DNA of 64,000 nucleotides from the NCBI GenBank assembly GCA_964390495.1, contig CAYMIN010000002.1, forward strand, positions 1 through 64,000, given 5' to 3'. Positions 34,811-41,053 of the stretch are shown piece by piece. The translations under genes and the position numbers were made by a program. The notes under the pieces were generated by a model. The model had not been told where the DNA came from and did no database searches. It saw nothing but the letters and a program-made list of their open reading frames with translations. How positions within the stretch are numbered: position 1 is the stretch's first letter; each line of letters opens with the position of its first letter. The DNA comes from UBA11051 sp964390495 (GTDB lineage: Bacteria > Armatimonadota > Zipacnadia > Zipacnadales > UBA11051).

Positions 34811-35746
34811 ATGACCATTCCCCCTCAGAGCGGCTTTATGGGCGTGCCTGTGGTGACGGACCTGGAGACGCTGGAGGCGGACATCGCCTTTCTCGGCGTG
34901 CCCTACGGTATTCCCTACGCGATGGATGAGCCGGCGACCCACGATGCGCCCCGCTATCTGCGCGAGAAGTCGTCGCGCTTTCGGCGTTCGCTGCTGGGTG
35001 GCTATAACTTCGATTTCGCGGGAGAGCTGCTCGCGGGCCGTCAGGTGCGCATCGTTGACTGCGGCGATGTGCCGGGCGACCCCACGGACCTCCGTGCGAC
35101 CGTCAATCGGGCCACCGAGGCCGTGGGCAAGATCCTCTCCTGCGGCGCGGTTCCCATCGTCTTCGGCGGCACCGACGCGGTTCCGATTCCGGTGGTGCGG
35201 GCATACGAACCTCATGGGCCTATCGTCGTCGTCCAGGTTGACCAGCACCTCGATTTCAAGGACGAAGTCAACGGTGTGCGGGAGGGCTACAGCAGCCCGA
35301 TGCGACGCATCTCCGAGATGGCGTGGGTGCAGCGCATCATTCAGATCGGCCAGGGCGGTGTCGGTAGTGCTCTGACCTCCGATTATGAGGCAGCGATTGC
35401 GGCAGGCAATATCGTGATACCCGATTGGGAAGTCCACGAGATCGGTATGGCGGCGGTGCTGAAGCGCATCCCGGACGGCGCGGATTACTTCATCACCATT
35501 GACTATGACGGTCTCGACCCGTCCATCGCGCCGGCGGTCAGTCATCCGGAACCGGGCGGGCTGACCTTTGCCGAGGCCGTGGCTTTGCTGCGGGGCCTGG
35601 CCGACAAAGGCCGGGTTATAGGGATGGACTGGGTGGAGTTCGTCCCCGAGCACGACCTCTATGCGCTGGGCGCGCACACCACCGGCCGGCTGATTCTCAA
35701 CCTCATCAACGCGATGGTCCGCGCCGGCCAGTTCGACCGCACTTGA
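34811..35746 (+). CDS. Ureohydrolase (arginase/agmatinase) superfamily protein, altered metal site
   Basis: 311 residues with the ureohydrolase signature: DQHLDF (Asp144, His146, Asp148, equivalent of DAHxD) and TIDYDGLDPSIAPAV (equivalent of the third metal motif). The first metal motif, normally GGDH, is GGTD (119-122), so one manganese ligand is changed from His to Asp or lost. The family hydrolyses guanidino groups to urea (arginase, agmatinase, guanidinobutyrase) or formamides. Its position between UroD-fold and deacetylase genes suggests a guanidino or amidino small molecule. Divergence makes the exact substrate unclear. Confidence 0.78.
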   Translation: MTIPPQSGFMGVPVVTDLETLEADIAFLGVPYGIPYAMDEPATHDAPRYLREKSSRFRRSLLGGYNFDFAGELLAGRQVRIVDCGDVPGDPTDLRATVNRATEAVGKILSCGAVPIVFGGTDAVPIPVVRAYEPHGPIVVVQVDQHLDFKDEVNGVREGYSSPMRRISEMAWVQRIIQIGQGGVGSALTSDYEAAIAAGNIVIPDWEVHEIGMAAVLKRIPDGADYFITIDYDGLDPSIAPAVSHPEPGGLTFAEAVALLRGLADKGRVIGMDWVEFVPEHDLYALGAHTTGRLILNLINAMVRAGQFDRT

Positions 35747-35790
35747 AGCGGCCGGCTTGGATTTGAGTAGTCTGAGTGAGGATAATCGCC

Positions 35791-36828
35791 ATGAGCCAAA
35801 GCAGTTCGTCGGTACAAATCTGTACCTGGCCCCAGGATGCCCCCTTTGCCTACTCCATGACTTATGACGAGGGCACCGTGGACGCCCTGGCCAACGCCCT
35901 GCCGGTGCATCAGGAGTTCGACTTCCCCGGCCATGTTGATGTGGTTGTCGGCCAACTTGGGCAGCAGCGCCGCGCCTACGCCAGCTCGCTGAATGACTAC
36001 ATGCACATGAGCGTTGCCGAGCTGAAGTTCGTGATGGCTCGCGGCTGGGGTGTCGGCAATCATTCCTGGTCGCACTACGTCTATCCGACCCAGCCGGGGC
36101 TGGACCTGTGGCGCGAAGTGGTCTGGAGCAAGTACCGCCTGGAGGACCTGCTCGATTGGCCGGTGCGCATCTTCACGATCCCCAATGACAAGTACAACTA
36201 CGAACCGGTGGTAGACCTGGTCAAGCAGCACTATCTGGCCTGTGCTTACATAGATGGCGCGCCCAACCGCGAAGACTTCGACCTCTACAAGATCGGCAAC
36301 TTCATGGTCGCCTCCGGCCGCATATCCGATGGCTACGACTGGAAAGACGAGCTCCTGACTGACAATCTGGAGCTGGATTTCCTGCTCGGCTCGTGGCTAT
36401 ACGAGACCTCGCACCTGGTAATGTGGAACGTGCCGCAGGCGCACAAGTGCATTACGCCGGAGGACCTCACGCGGCGGTTCGCGAAGCTTCGTGACATCTC
36501 GGAGGGCAGGCTGTGGGCCGCCAAACCTGATGATGTGATAGACTACGTCCTGCTGCGACGGGCGCTGGCGGTCGAGATGATTGAGGCCGACCCGCAGCAG
36601 GTCCGGTTCGAGATTACCGGACAGTGGCCGACTGGTGTGATCAACAGCCGACTGAGTTTCCGCATCAGTGGTTTGGAGGTATCGGGGGAGCCTCGAACGG
36701 AGTTCGTAGCTACCGCCCTCCACGGCGGCCACTTGCGCAGCACCGTATATTCAATGGCCCGCGATGGCGCGGACTGGATTCTTAGCGCCGATGCGGTCCC
36801 CGGCGCTGTGATCCAGGTCAGCCACTAG
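35791..36828 (+). CDS. Polysaccharide deacetylase (NodB-like) family protein
   Basis: About 345 residues. NodB motifs are visible: SMTYDEGT (equivalent of TFDDG, with DE in place of DD) and GNHSWSHYVY (His-x3-His metal ligands). No signal peptide, so it is probably cytosolic and may act on a small N-acyl amino sugar rather than on a polymer. The C-terminal third (after about 250) is beta-rich and unassigned. ATG at 35791 follows AGGATAA; a GTG 15 bases upstream is less likely. Last gene of the plus-strand series; two hairpins follow its stop. Confidence 0.8.
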   Translation: MSQSSSSVQICTWPQDAPFAYSMTYDEGTVDALANALPVHQEFDFPGHVDVVVGQLGQQRRAYASSLNDYMHMSVAELKFVMARGWGVGNHSWSHYVYPTQPGLDLWREVVWSKYRLEDLLDWPVRIFTIPNDKYNYEPVVDLVKQHYLACAYIDGAPNREDFDLYKIGNFMVASGRISDGYDWKDELLTDNLELDFLLGSWLYETSHLVMWNVPQAHKCITPEDLTRRFAKLRDISEGRLWAAKPDDVIDYVLLRRALAVEMIEADPQQVRFEITGQWPTGVINSRLSFRISGLEVSGEPRTEFVATALHGGHLRSTVYSMARDGADWILSADAVPGAVIQVSH

Positions 36829-36851
36829 AAGCTGTGTCAGAACCCGCGATG

Positions 36852-36914
36852 GGGGACTGTCCCTTTAGGGACTGTCCCCTGGGTTTCCCGCGTAGGTCGG
36901 GCTTCCAGCCCGAC
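36852..36914. repeat. Two intergenic palindromes (REP/terminator-like)
   Basis: GGGGACTGTCCC (36852-36863) faces GGGACTGTCCCC (36868-36879) with one central mismatch, and GTCGGGCT (36896-36903) faces AGCCCGAC (36907-36914) perfectly around TCC. They sit between the deacetylase stop and the solitary CRISPR repeat. Probably interspersed palindromic elements that also stop transcription. Confidence 0.6.
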
Positions 36915-36925
36915 TCTCCTGTGGC

Positions 36926-36954
36926 CGAACCGCCCCTGCGCGCGTGGGTAAAAC
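36926..36954. CRISPR. Solitary CRISPR repeat unit
   Basis: A 29-base copy (begins CGAACCGCCCC, ends GTGGGTAAAAC) identical to repeat 1 of the main array at 39252-39280. No second copy lies one unit (61 bp) to either side. A protein-coding fragment opens immediately after its last base. The nearest other copy is 1516 bp to the right. Confidence 0.85.
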
Positions 36955-37215
36955 GGGTGGCCCGACGGGGGCACGATCCACATCGTCGGCACCCGTGGGG
37001 GGCAGCCGGTGGGAATCATTGCGGGCATGGAGCGGGACGCGGCGGGCAACCGGATACTGCGGGCGGTGGAGGAGTTTCCGGCGCTGGGCTTGAGCAACCT
37101 GCCAAGCGGGTTGCAACTTATGCGGATACAGAACGGGGTCTATCACCTGGTGCTGGACCGGTCGGGTGCTATCGAGTATTACCATTCGGCGGATGGGATG
37201 CGGTCATGGCAGTAG
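36955..37215 (+). pseudogene. C-terminal fragment of a phage-like structural protein, cut by a CRISPR repeat
   Basis: The frame is open from the first base after the solitary repeat (the repeat itself contains an in-frame TAA at 36949-36951) and encodes about 86 residues: WPDGGTIHIVGTRGGQPVG, then GIIAGMERDAAGNRILRAVE, LQLMRIQNGVYHLVLD and SADGMRSWQ. The sequence is protein-like and reads as the C-terminal end of a larger beta-rich protein, perhaps a tail or sialidase-like protein. A GTG at 37009 could start a shorter product. The abrupt left edge at the repeat shows that the gene was truncated there. The next small gene overlaps its stop (ATGGCAGTAG). Confidence 0.6.
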
Positions 37216-37313
37216 TGGCCAGTCAGAAATTGGTAGCGGTGTTCGGGCTGCGCAAGTCGTGGCACGGGGATCGTGAGCGACACAGCGAGGCGGCAAGGAA
37301 GGGGTGGATTTAG
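37206..37313 (+). CDS. Small basic phage-like protein
   Basis: 35 residues, MAVVASQKLVAVFGLRKSWH followed by a charged tail ending AARKGWI. It overlaps the stop of the preceding fragment by ten bases and the start of the next gene by ten bases, the compact layout of phage modules. No family recognised; it may be a short linking protein or not expressed. Confidence 0.35.
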   Translation: MAVVASQKLVAVFGLRKSWHGDRERHSEAARKGWI

Positions 37314-37816
37314 CGCTGCGTCTGAAAAAGCTGGAAGCCAAACTTGGTAGGAGACCCAGTAAGCGGGAGCGCGAGAAATTGCGAGTGTTTGCGCCGGAAC
37401 GGGCGGCACGGATGCACTGGATAGGCATGGTCGTGCGCGACCCCGATAGGGTCTATGAGGCCATGGACCCCGAAGGCCGTGCCGGCTACCTGATGGAGGC
37501 GGATGCCGATCCGGAGGGCTATCCTTACGTGGTTTTCCTAGAGCAGAGCGAGGACGATCCCGACGAGTTGTTCTTTGTGACGGCTTACCCATACATGGAC
37601 GAGGGGAATACCGTGGAGGATTTGCGCCTGGGGAAGCTGCTCTACAAACGTCCAGGGGAAAAAGTAACATCGCCGAGGCTTTCAAAGGCACTCGGCGACG
37701 GCGCATCCGCGCGGGTCCAGGTAATCCAGCGGCCCGTTCCGCCTGCCCGTCTGCGACACTACACGGGACACGTCGCATCTCCTGGCTGGGGCATAGCTAT
37801 TATACCACGCCGGTAG
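37304..37816 (+). CDS. Hypothetical phage-like protein with N-terminal coiled region
   Basis: 170 residues from GTG. LRLKKLEAKLGRRPSKRERE at the start is a charged helix like those in small proteins next to phage packaging or head genes. An acidic middle part (MEADADPEGYPYVVFLEQSEDDPDELFFV) shown here only in outline suggests a compact alpha/beta domain. No known family. The ribosome site AAGGAAG is close to the start codon. A 30-bp direct repeat begins at the end of the gene (37813). Confidence 0.5.
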   Translation: MDLALRLKKLEAKLGRRPSKREREKLRVFAPERAARMHWIGMVVRDPDRVYEAMDPEGRAGYLMEADADPEGYPYVVFLEQSEDDPDELFFVTAYPYMDEGNTVEDLRLGKLLYKRPGEKVTSPRLSKALGDGASARVQVIQRPVPPARLRHYTGHVASPGWGIAIIPRR

Positions 37817-37842
37817 GGGAAGTCAAACATAAAGGACTGAGG
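37813..37842 (+). repeat. 30-bp upstream repeat, copy 1
   Basis: Begins GTAGGGGAAGTCAA and contains CATAAAGGA. It matches 38157-38186 with 3 mismatches in 30 bases. Both copies lie 8-11 bases before an ATG and supply its ribosome site, so they form a shared leader for two small genes. Confidence 0.75.
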
Positions 37843-37850
37843 TGACGGTG

Positions 37851-38057
37851 ATGGGAGAGAGCAGAGGCGCCTGTAATGCCGCAATGCCGGTCCCGGAGAG
37901 TAAGGGTGAACCGATAACCTTCCCAGCGGGAACGCGGGTGAGTATTGACGGGATGCCCTTCTGGTTGCCGTCGGCCACCGCGCTGCTGGGTAAGAAGGCC
38001 AACGTGGCGCTGATCAGGCCGGAGCCGATACAGTACGGCAGCGATGCCTCAGGGTAA
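37851..38057 (+). CDS. Hypothetical small phage-like protein
   Basis: 68 residues (MGESRGACNAAM..., with FPAGTRVSIDGMPFWLPSAT in the centre and YGSDASG at the end). Not recognised. The central VSIDGMPFWLP looks like a small beta-barrel or a head-decoration type protein, but this is weak. It follows repeat copy 1 with AGGTGA as ribosome site. Followed by 140 bp without a gene before the next copy of the repeat. Confidence 0.5.
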   Translation: MGESRGACNAAMPVPESKGEPITFPAGTRVSIDGMPFWLPSATALLGKKANVALIRPEPIQYGSDASG

Positions 38058-38156
38058 GTCGCCATGGTTGTGACCTCCAGTGGCGAAGCGGCTTCGTATG
38101 CGGCCCTGGGTTCTTAGGACTATTAGCATCATTCGACGTTTGCGCAAGAGGCTCCT

Positions 38157-38186
38157 GTAGGGGAAGTCAAGCATAAAGGATTGGGG
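38157..38186 (+). repeat. 30-bp upstream repeat, copy 2
   Basis: Second copy of the leader repeat (GTAGGGGAAGTCAA, CATAAAGGA), 344 bp after the first. It precedes the gene at 38198. Confidence 0.75.
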
Positions 38187-38197
38187 AGAAGAGAGAA

Positions 38198-38470
38198 ATG
38201 GTGAGCTATGGGGATCATGTACTTCCGCAAGGGATTCATGCCCCGATGTTGTTTGAGACGCCCGAGGGCCTGAACCCTGCGGCGGTTCTTATGGGGGCGC
38301 TGAAGGGCGCTTTGGAAGCCGCGCAGGCACAGCCCCTAGCGCAGAGCGAAAAGGGACACAAAGAGAAGTGGGATGCGTTTGCGGAGCTGCAGGCGTTCGT
38401 GGCCGAGCGCTTAGCTGTTGCTTGCGGGGCGTCGAAGAGCTGGGGTCTCGGCGATGACCCGGAAGGAACA
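38198..38470 (+). pseudogene. Phage-like gene truncated by a CRISPR repeat
   Basis: 91 native codons begin MVSYGDHVLPQG and end SWGLGDDPEGT; the next codon is the first of the CRISPR repeat at 38471. Translation would continue through two repeats and a spacer to a TGA at 38557. The N-terminal GDHV segment is matched by spacer 27 of the main array (40873-40905). An Ala-rich helical centre (LMGALKGALEAAQAQ) is the only structural feature. The protein family is unknown, but the spacer match marks it as belonging to a mobile element that the array has met in related form. Confidence 0.6.
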
Positions 38471-38560
38471 CGAACCGCCCCTGCGCGCGTGGGTAAAACA
38501 AAAACGCCGAGACCATTGCCGGAAGGTGGGACGAACCGCCCCTGCGCGCGTGGGTAAAAA
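38471..38560. CRISPR. Two-repeat CRISPR mini-array
   Basis: Repeats at 38471-38499 and 38532-38560 enclose one 32-bp spacer (38500-38531, begins AAAAACGCCGAG). Both are the CGAACCGCCCC...GTAAAAC variant; the second ends in A instead of C. Unit length (61 bp) equals that of the main array. Both repeats are preceded by CCGGAAGG about 12 bases upstream. Confidence 0.85.
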
Positions 38561-38647
38561 TGCCGGAGGTACGGACTCGCCGGGGTTGCCCTTGGCGAAC
38601 CGGCCCTTTTCATCACGCCCCGATTGCCGTCGGTGCAAACGGCCCAT
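38561..38647 (-). pseudogene. N-terminal stub of a phage-like (DUF5681-style) gene
   Basis: From ATG at 38647 (ribosome site AGGAG) 29 codons encode MGRLHRRQSG then RDEKGRFAKGNPGE, after which the frame enters the CRISPR repeat ending at 38560. The KGRF.KGNPG pattern is typical of the N-terminus of DUF5681 and small-terminase-adjacent phage proteins. The gene is thus cut off by the repeat. It lies 28 bp downstream of the membrane protein gene on the same strand. Confidence 0.5.
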
Positions 38648-38675
38648 CAGGTACTCCTGTTTTCTGCCCTTTTTG

Positions 38676-39176
38676 CTACGGAGATTCCAAGGCTTCAGGC
38701 ATTGGCGGCTCGGGCATCATCGCTGGCTCGGGGGGCGGCTCGGGCGCACTGTAGATCCCACCGGAAACGACCTGGCGGGCTTCCAAGTTTATCACGCTGC
38801 TGTGGTAGTAGTACGATAGGCCATCTTCTTCCTCGTGGAAGCTTGTCCATTCATCGCTTGGGCGTCCGGTTGCTACCAACGTTTCAGTTGGCTGCCATCG
38901 TCGTACCTTCGCCCGGTCTTCTGCGGCTATTTCCCAGATTCTGCCGTGCCAGGTGCAGAGATATTTGCCATTCTCCTCAATGCTTACTACCCAATCCTTG
39001 TTCCATTTGAAAATCTCCGTAGCAAAAGGGGGCAGCGGTTCGCGCATGGTTGGTTTAGTCCGCGTCACAAGTAGGCTGGCGGTGCCAGCTAGGGTGACGA
39101 GTAGAGCAAGCCCGAAAATCCAGCCGAGCAGTGCGATGCGCCGTTCGAGTCGTGCAACCCGGTTCTCGATGTCCAT
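38676..39176 (-). CDS. Hypothetical single-span membrane protein
   Basis: 166 residues. A short coiled start (MDIENRVARLERRIALLG), one transmembrane helix (about 16-38), then a soluble domain with YLCTWHGRIWEIAAED and EDGLSYYYHSSVINLEAR, and a Pro/Glu-rich tail (PEPPPEPAMMPEPP). No family recognised. ATG at 39176 follows GGGGA; a frame open to 39197 adds seven residues. Only 75 bp separate its start from repeat 1 of the main array. It belongs to the same phage-like insert as the stub at 38561-38647. Confidence 0.6.
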   Translation of the reverse strand: MDIENRVARLERRIALLGWIFGLALLVTLAGTASLLVTRTKPTMREPLPPFATEIFKWNKDWVVSIEENGKYLCTWHGRIWEIAAEDRAKVRRWQPTETLVATGRPSDEWTSFHEEEDGLSYYYHSSVINLEARQVVSGGIYSAPEPPPEPAMMPEPPMPEALESP

Positions 39177-39251
39177 TTTGTTTCCCCAGTCTCGCAAGAG
39201 TTGTTCGTCAAGCCCATGACTATGGCAGCCACTGTCCGAATTCTAGCGCGC

Positions 39252-40995
39252 CGAACCGCCCCTGCGCGCGTGGGTAAAACGAGCGCACCAGCTTCGACCA
39301 GTATTCGGAGGACGAACCGCCCCTGCGCGCGTGGGTGAAACTTCAACGCAGCGCCGGAACAGGGCGCGAGTTGCCAACCGCTCCTGCGCGCGTGGGTGAA
39401 ACTGCTGTCCCTCCAGCATGTCCGCCGGCAACAGCCAACCGCTCCTGCGCGCGTGGGTGAAACCGAGCGCCCCCCGGCCCGGCATCATAGCTGCACCAAC
39501 CGCTCCTGCGCGCGTGGGTGAAACCAGTAGGGCAGGAACCCGCTGTCAGCGTAGAGCCAACCGCTCCTGCGCGCGTGGGTGAAACTCTTCATGCCAATTC
39601 GGGATTGGCGACTTTAGCCAACCGCTCCTGCGCGCGTGGGTGAAACGACGACGGGGTGCTGGTGAGCGAGAATCCCGACCAACCGCTCCTGCGCGCGTGG
39701 GTGAAACGTTTCCAGGTGCATTGCCAGGAGGCAGAGCGCCCCAACCGCTCCTGCGCGCGTGGGTGAAACGGCACCCGCGAAGTGCAGACCCCGCCGGGAA
39801 ACCAACCGCTCCTGCGCGCGTGGGTGAAACGAACATGGTGTAGCCGCCGGTATCGCTTGCTACCAACCGCTCCTGCGCGCGTGGGTGAAACCTCTGCCGC
39901 CGGGTCCTGATAGTCATAATGGGCCAACCGCTCCTGCGCGCGTGGGTGAAACAATATCCGCGCCCACTGCCGAGAGTGGCACAGCCAACCGCTCCTGCGC
40001 GCGTGGGTGAAACGAAAGCATTATTATGCGCAAATGCACCCAATGCCAACCGCTCCTGCGCGCGTGGGTGAAACGTCGCATCTCTCCGTGTCTCGCCAAG
40101 TATGGTACCAACCGCTCCTGCGCGCGTGGGTGAAACGTTGCCGGGCCTGCTGCTCGCGGTCATACTGGGCCAACCGCTCCTGCGCGCGTGGGTGAAACAA
40201 CGTCCGCACCGTCTGGGTTCTACAGTGCGAACCAACCGCTCCTGCGCGCGTGGGTGAAACTTCAACGCAGCGCCGGAACAGGGCGCGAGTTGCCAACCGC
40301 TCCTGCGCGCGTGGGTGAAACTTGCCCGTGCAGTGGTAGTAAACGTACTTGTCCCAACCGCTCCTGCGCGCGTGGGTGAAACGCCCCGCCAATCGCAGCG
40401 CAGCAGGGAGATGTGCCAACCGCTCCTGCGCGCGTGGGTGAAACACTGGCGGCCGCGTCGGCGATGACCCGTCACTCCAACCGCTCCTGCGCGCGTGGGT
40501 GAAACGGCATGGTGCGGGCCCGGCTGAGCGTCGTCCACCAACCGCTCCTGCGCGCGTGGGTGAAACGGCGAGTACATGGAAGGCACCCTGCGGCTGCCCC
40601 AACCGCTCCTGCGCGCGTGGGTGAAACGGTGTCCAGCGCTGCAAGTTGATCTGCCGTAGCCAACCGCTCCTGCGCGCGTGGGTGAAACTCCCTAGCAGGT
40701 CTAAGACAGCTTCTGCTTTACCAACCGCTCCTGCGCGCGTGGGTGAAACGTTCGTGCGTAGGCTCTGTAGCTGGGCTTGGCCCAACCGCTCCTGCGCGCG
40801 TGGGTGAAACTCTCCGCCACTCCCTCAGGTTGCTTTTCCTCGACCAACCGCTCCTGCGCGCGTGGGTGAAACGTAGGAGAAATGGCAACGCACGGGGATC
40901 ATGTGCCAACCGCTCCTGCGCGCGTGGGTGAAACGCCGTCAAGGTCGGGGTCATAGCCAACAAGGACCAACCGCTCCTGCGCGCGTGGGTGAAAC
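39252..40995 (-). CRISPR. Main CRISPR array, 29 repeats and 28 spacers
   Basis: Twenty-nine 29-bp repeats alternate with 28 spacers (21 of 32 bp, 7 of 33 bp). Repeats 3-29 are identical (begin CCAACCGCTCC, end GTGGGTGAAAC); repeat 1 is the GAACCGCCCC/GTAAAAC variant and repeat 2 combines both. Spacers 2 (39342-39373) and 17 (40261-40292) are identical. Unit size fits type I-E. Read on the minus strand the repeat starts GTTTCACCCACGCG, which resembles Thermus-type I-E repeats, and the variant repeats would then be at the leader-distal end, as is usual; I therefore favour minus-strand transcription with the leader at the right, but the plus-strand RNA folds slightly better. No cas gene lies in the window. 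Confidence 0.97.
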
Positions 40996-40999
40996 CCTA

Positions 41000-41026
41000 A
41001 ACGCGCGTTCGACAACAGCAGTTGTC
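41000..41026 (-). ncRNA. Candidate 3' end of TnpB guide (omega) RNA / element right end
   Basis: Between the tnpB stop and the last CRISPR repeat are a perfect hairpin (GACAAC at 41011-41016, GTTGTC at 41021-41026) and a 10-base palindrome AACGCGCGTT (41000-41009). IS200/IS605 right ends carry such hairpins, and the TnpB guide RNA comes from the 3' end of tnpB plus the right end, with the guide read from flanking DNA. Here the flanking DNA would be the CRISPR array. The extent of the RNA cannot be set from sequence alone. Confidence 0.4.
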
Positions 41027-41053
41027 TAGGTGCAGGGACGGCTCCACGCATTT

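Noticed and set aside
36834..37313. Open frame of 159 codons starting in the palindromes and running through the solitary repeat
   Set aside because: It crosses palindromes and the repeat and disagrees with the protein-like frame at 36955-37215; only its last 35 codons (from 37206) look like a possible gene.
39342..39373. Ten-base match of the duplicated spacer (GCGCCGGAAC) to 37391-37400 in the phage-like gene
   Set aside because: Too short in GC-rich DNA and the rest needs a gap; not enough to call a target.
40322..40353. Similarity of spacer 18 (minus strand YVYYHC) to SYYYHS in the membrane protein at 38676-39176
   Set aside because: Only a few Tyr/His codons in common; could be chance.
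39546..40963. Long open frames on both strands through the CRISPR array encoding repeated THARRSGW / TRAGAVG or LLRAWVKR peptides
   Set aside because: They are translations of the CRISPR repeats and change with each spacer; no real gene.
38471..40995. Treating the array as a type V-U array belonging to tnpB
   Set aside because: 29-bp repeats with 32-33-bp spacers fit type I-E better, and solo tnpB elements normally use their own right-end RNA; kept only as a question in the findings.
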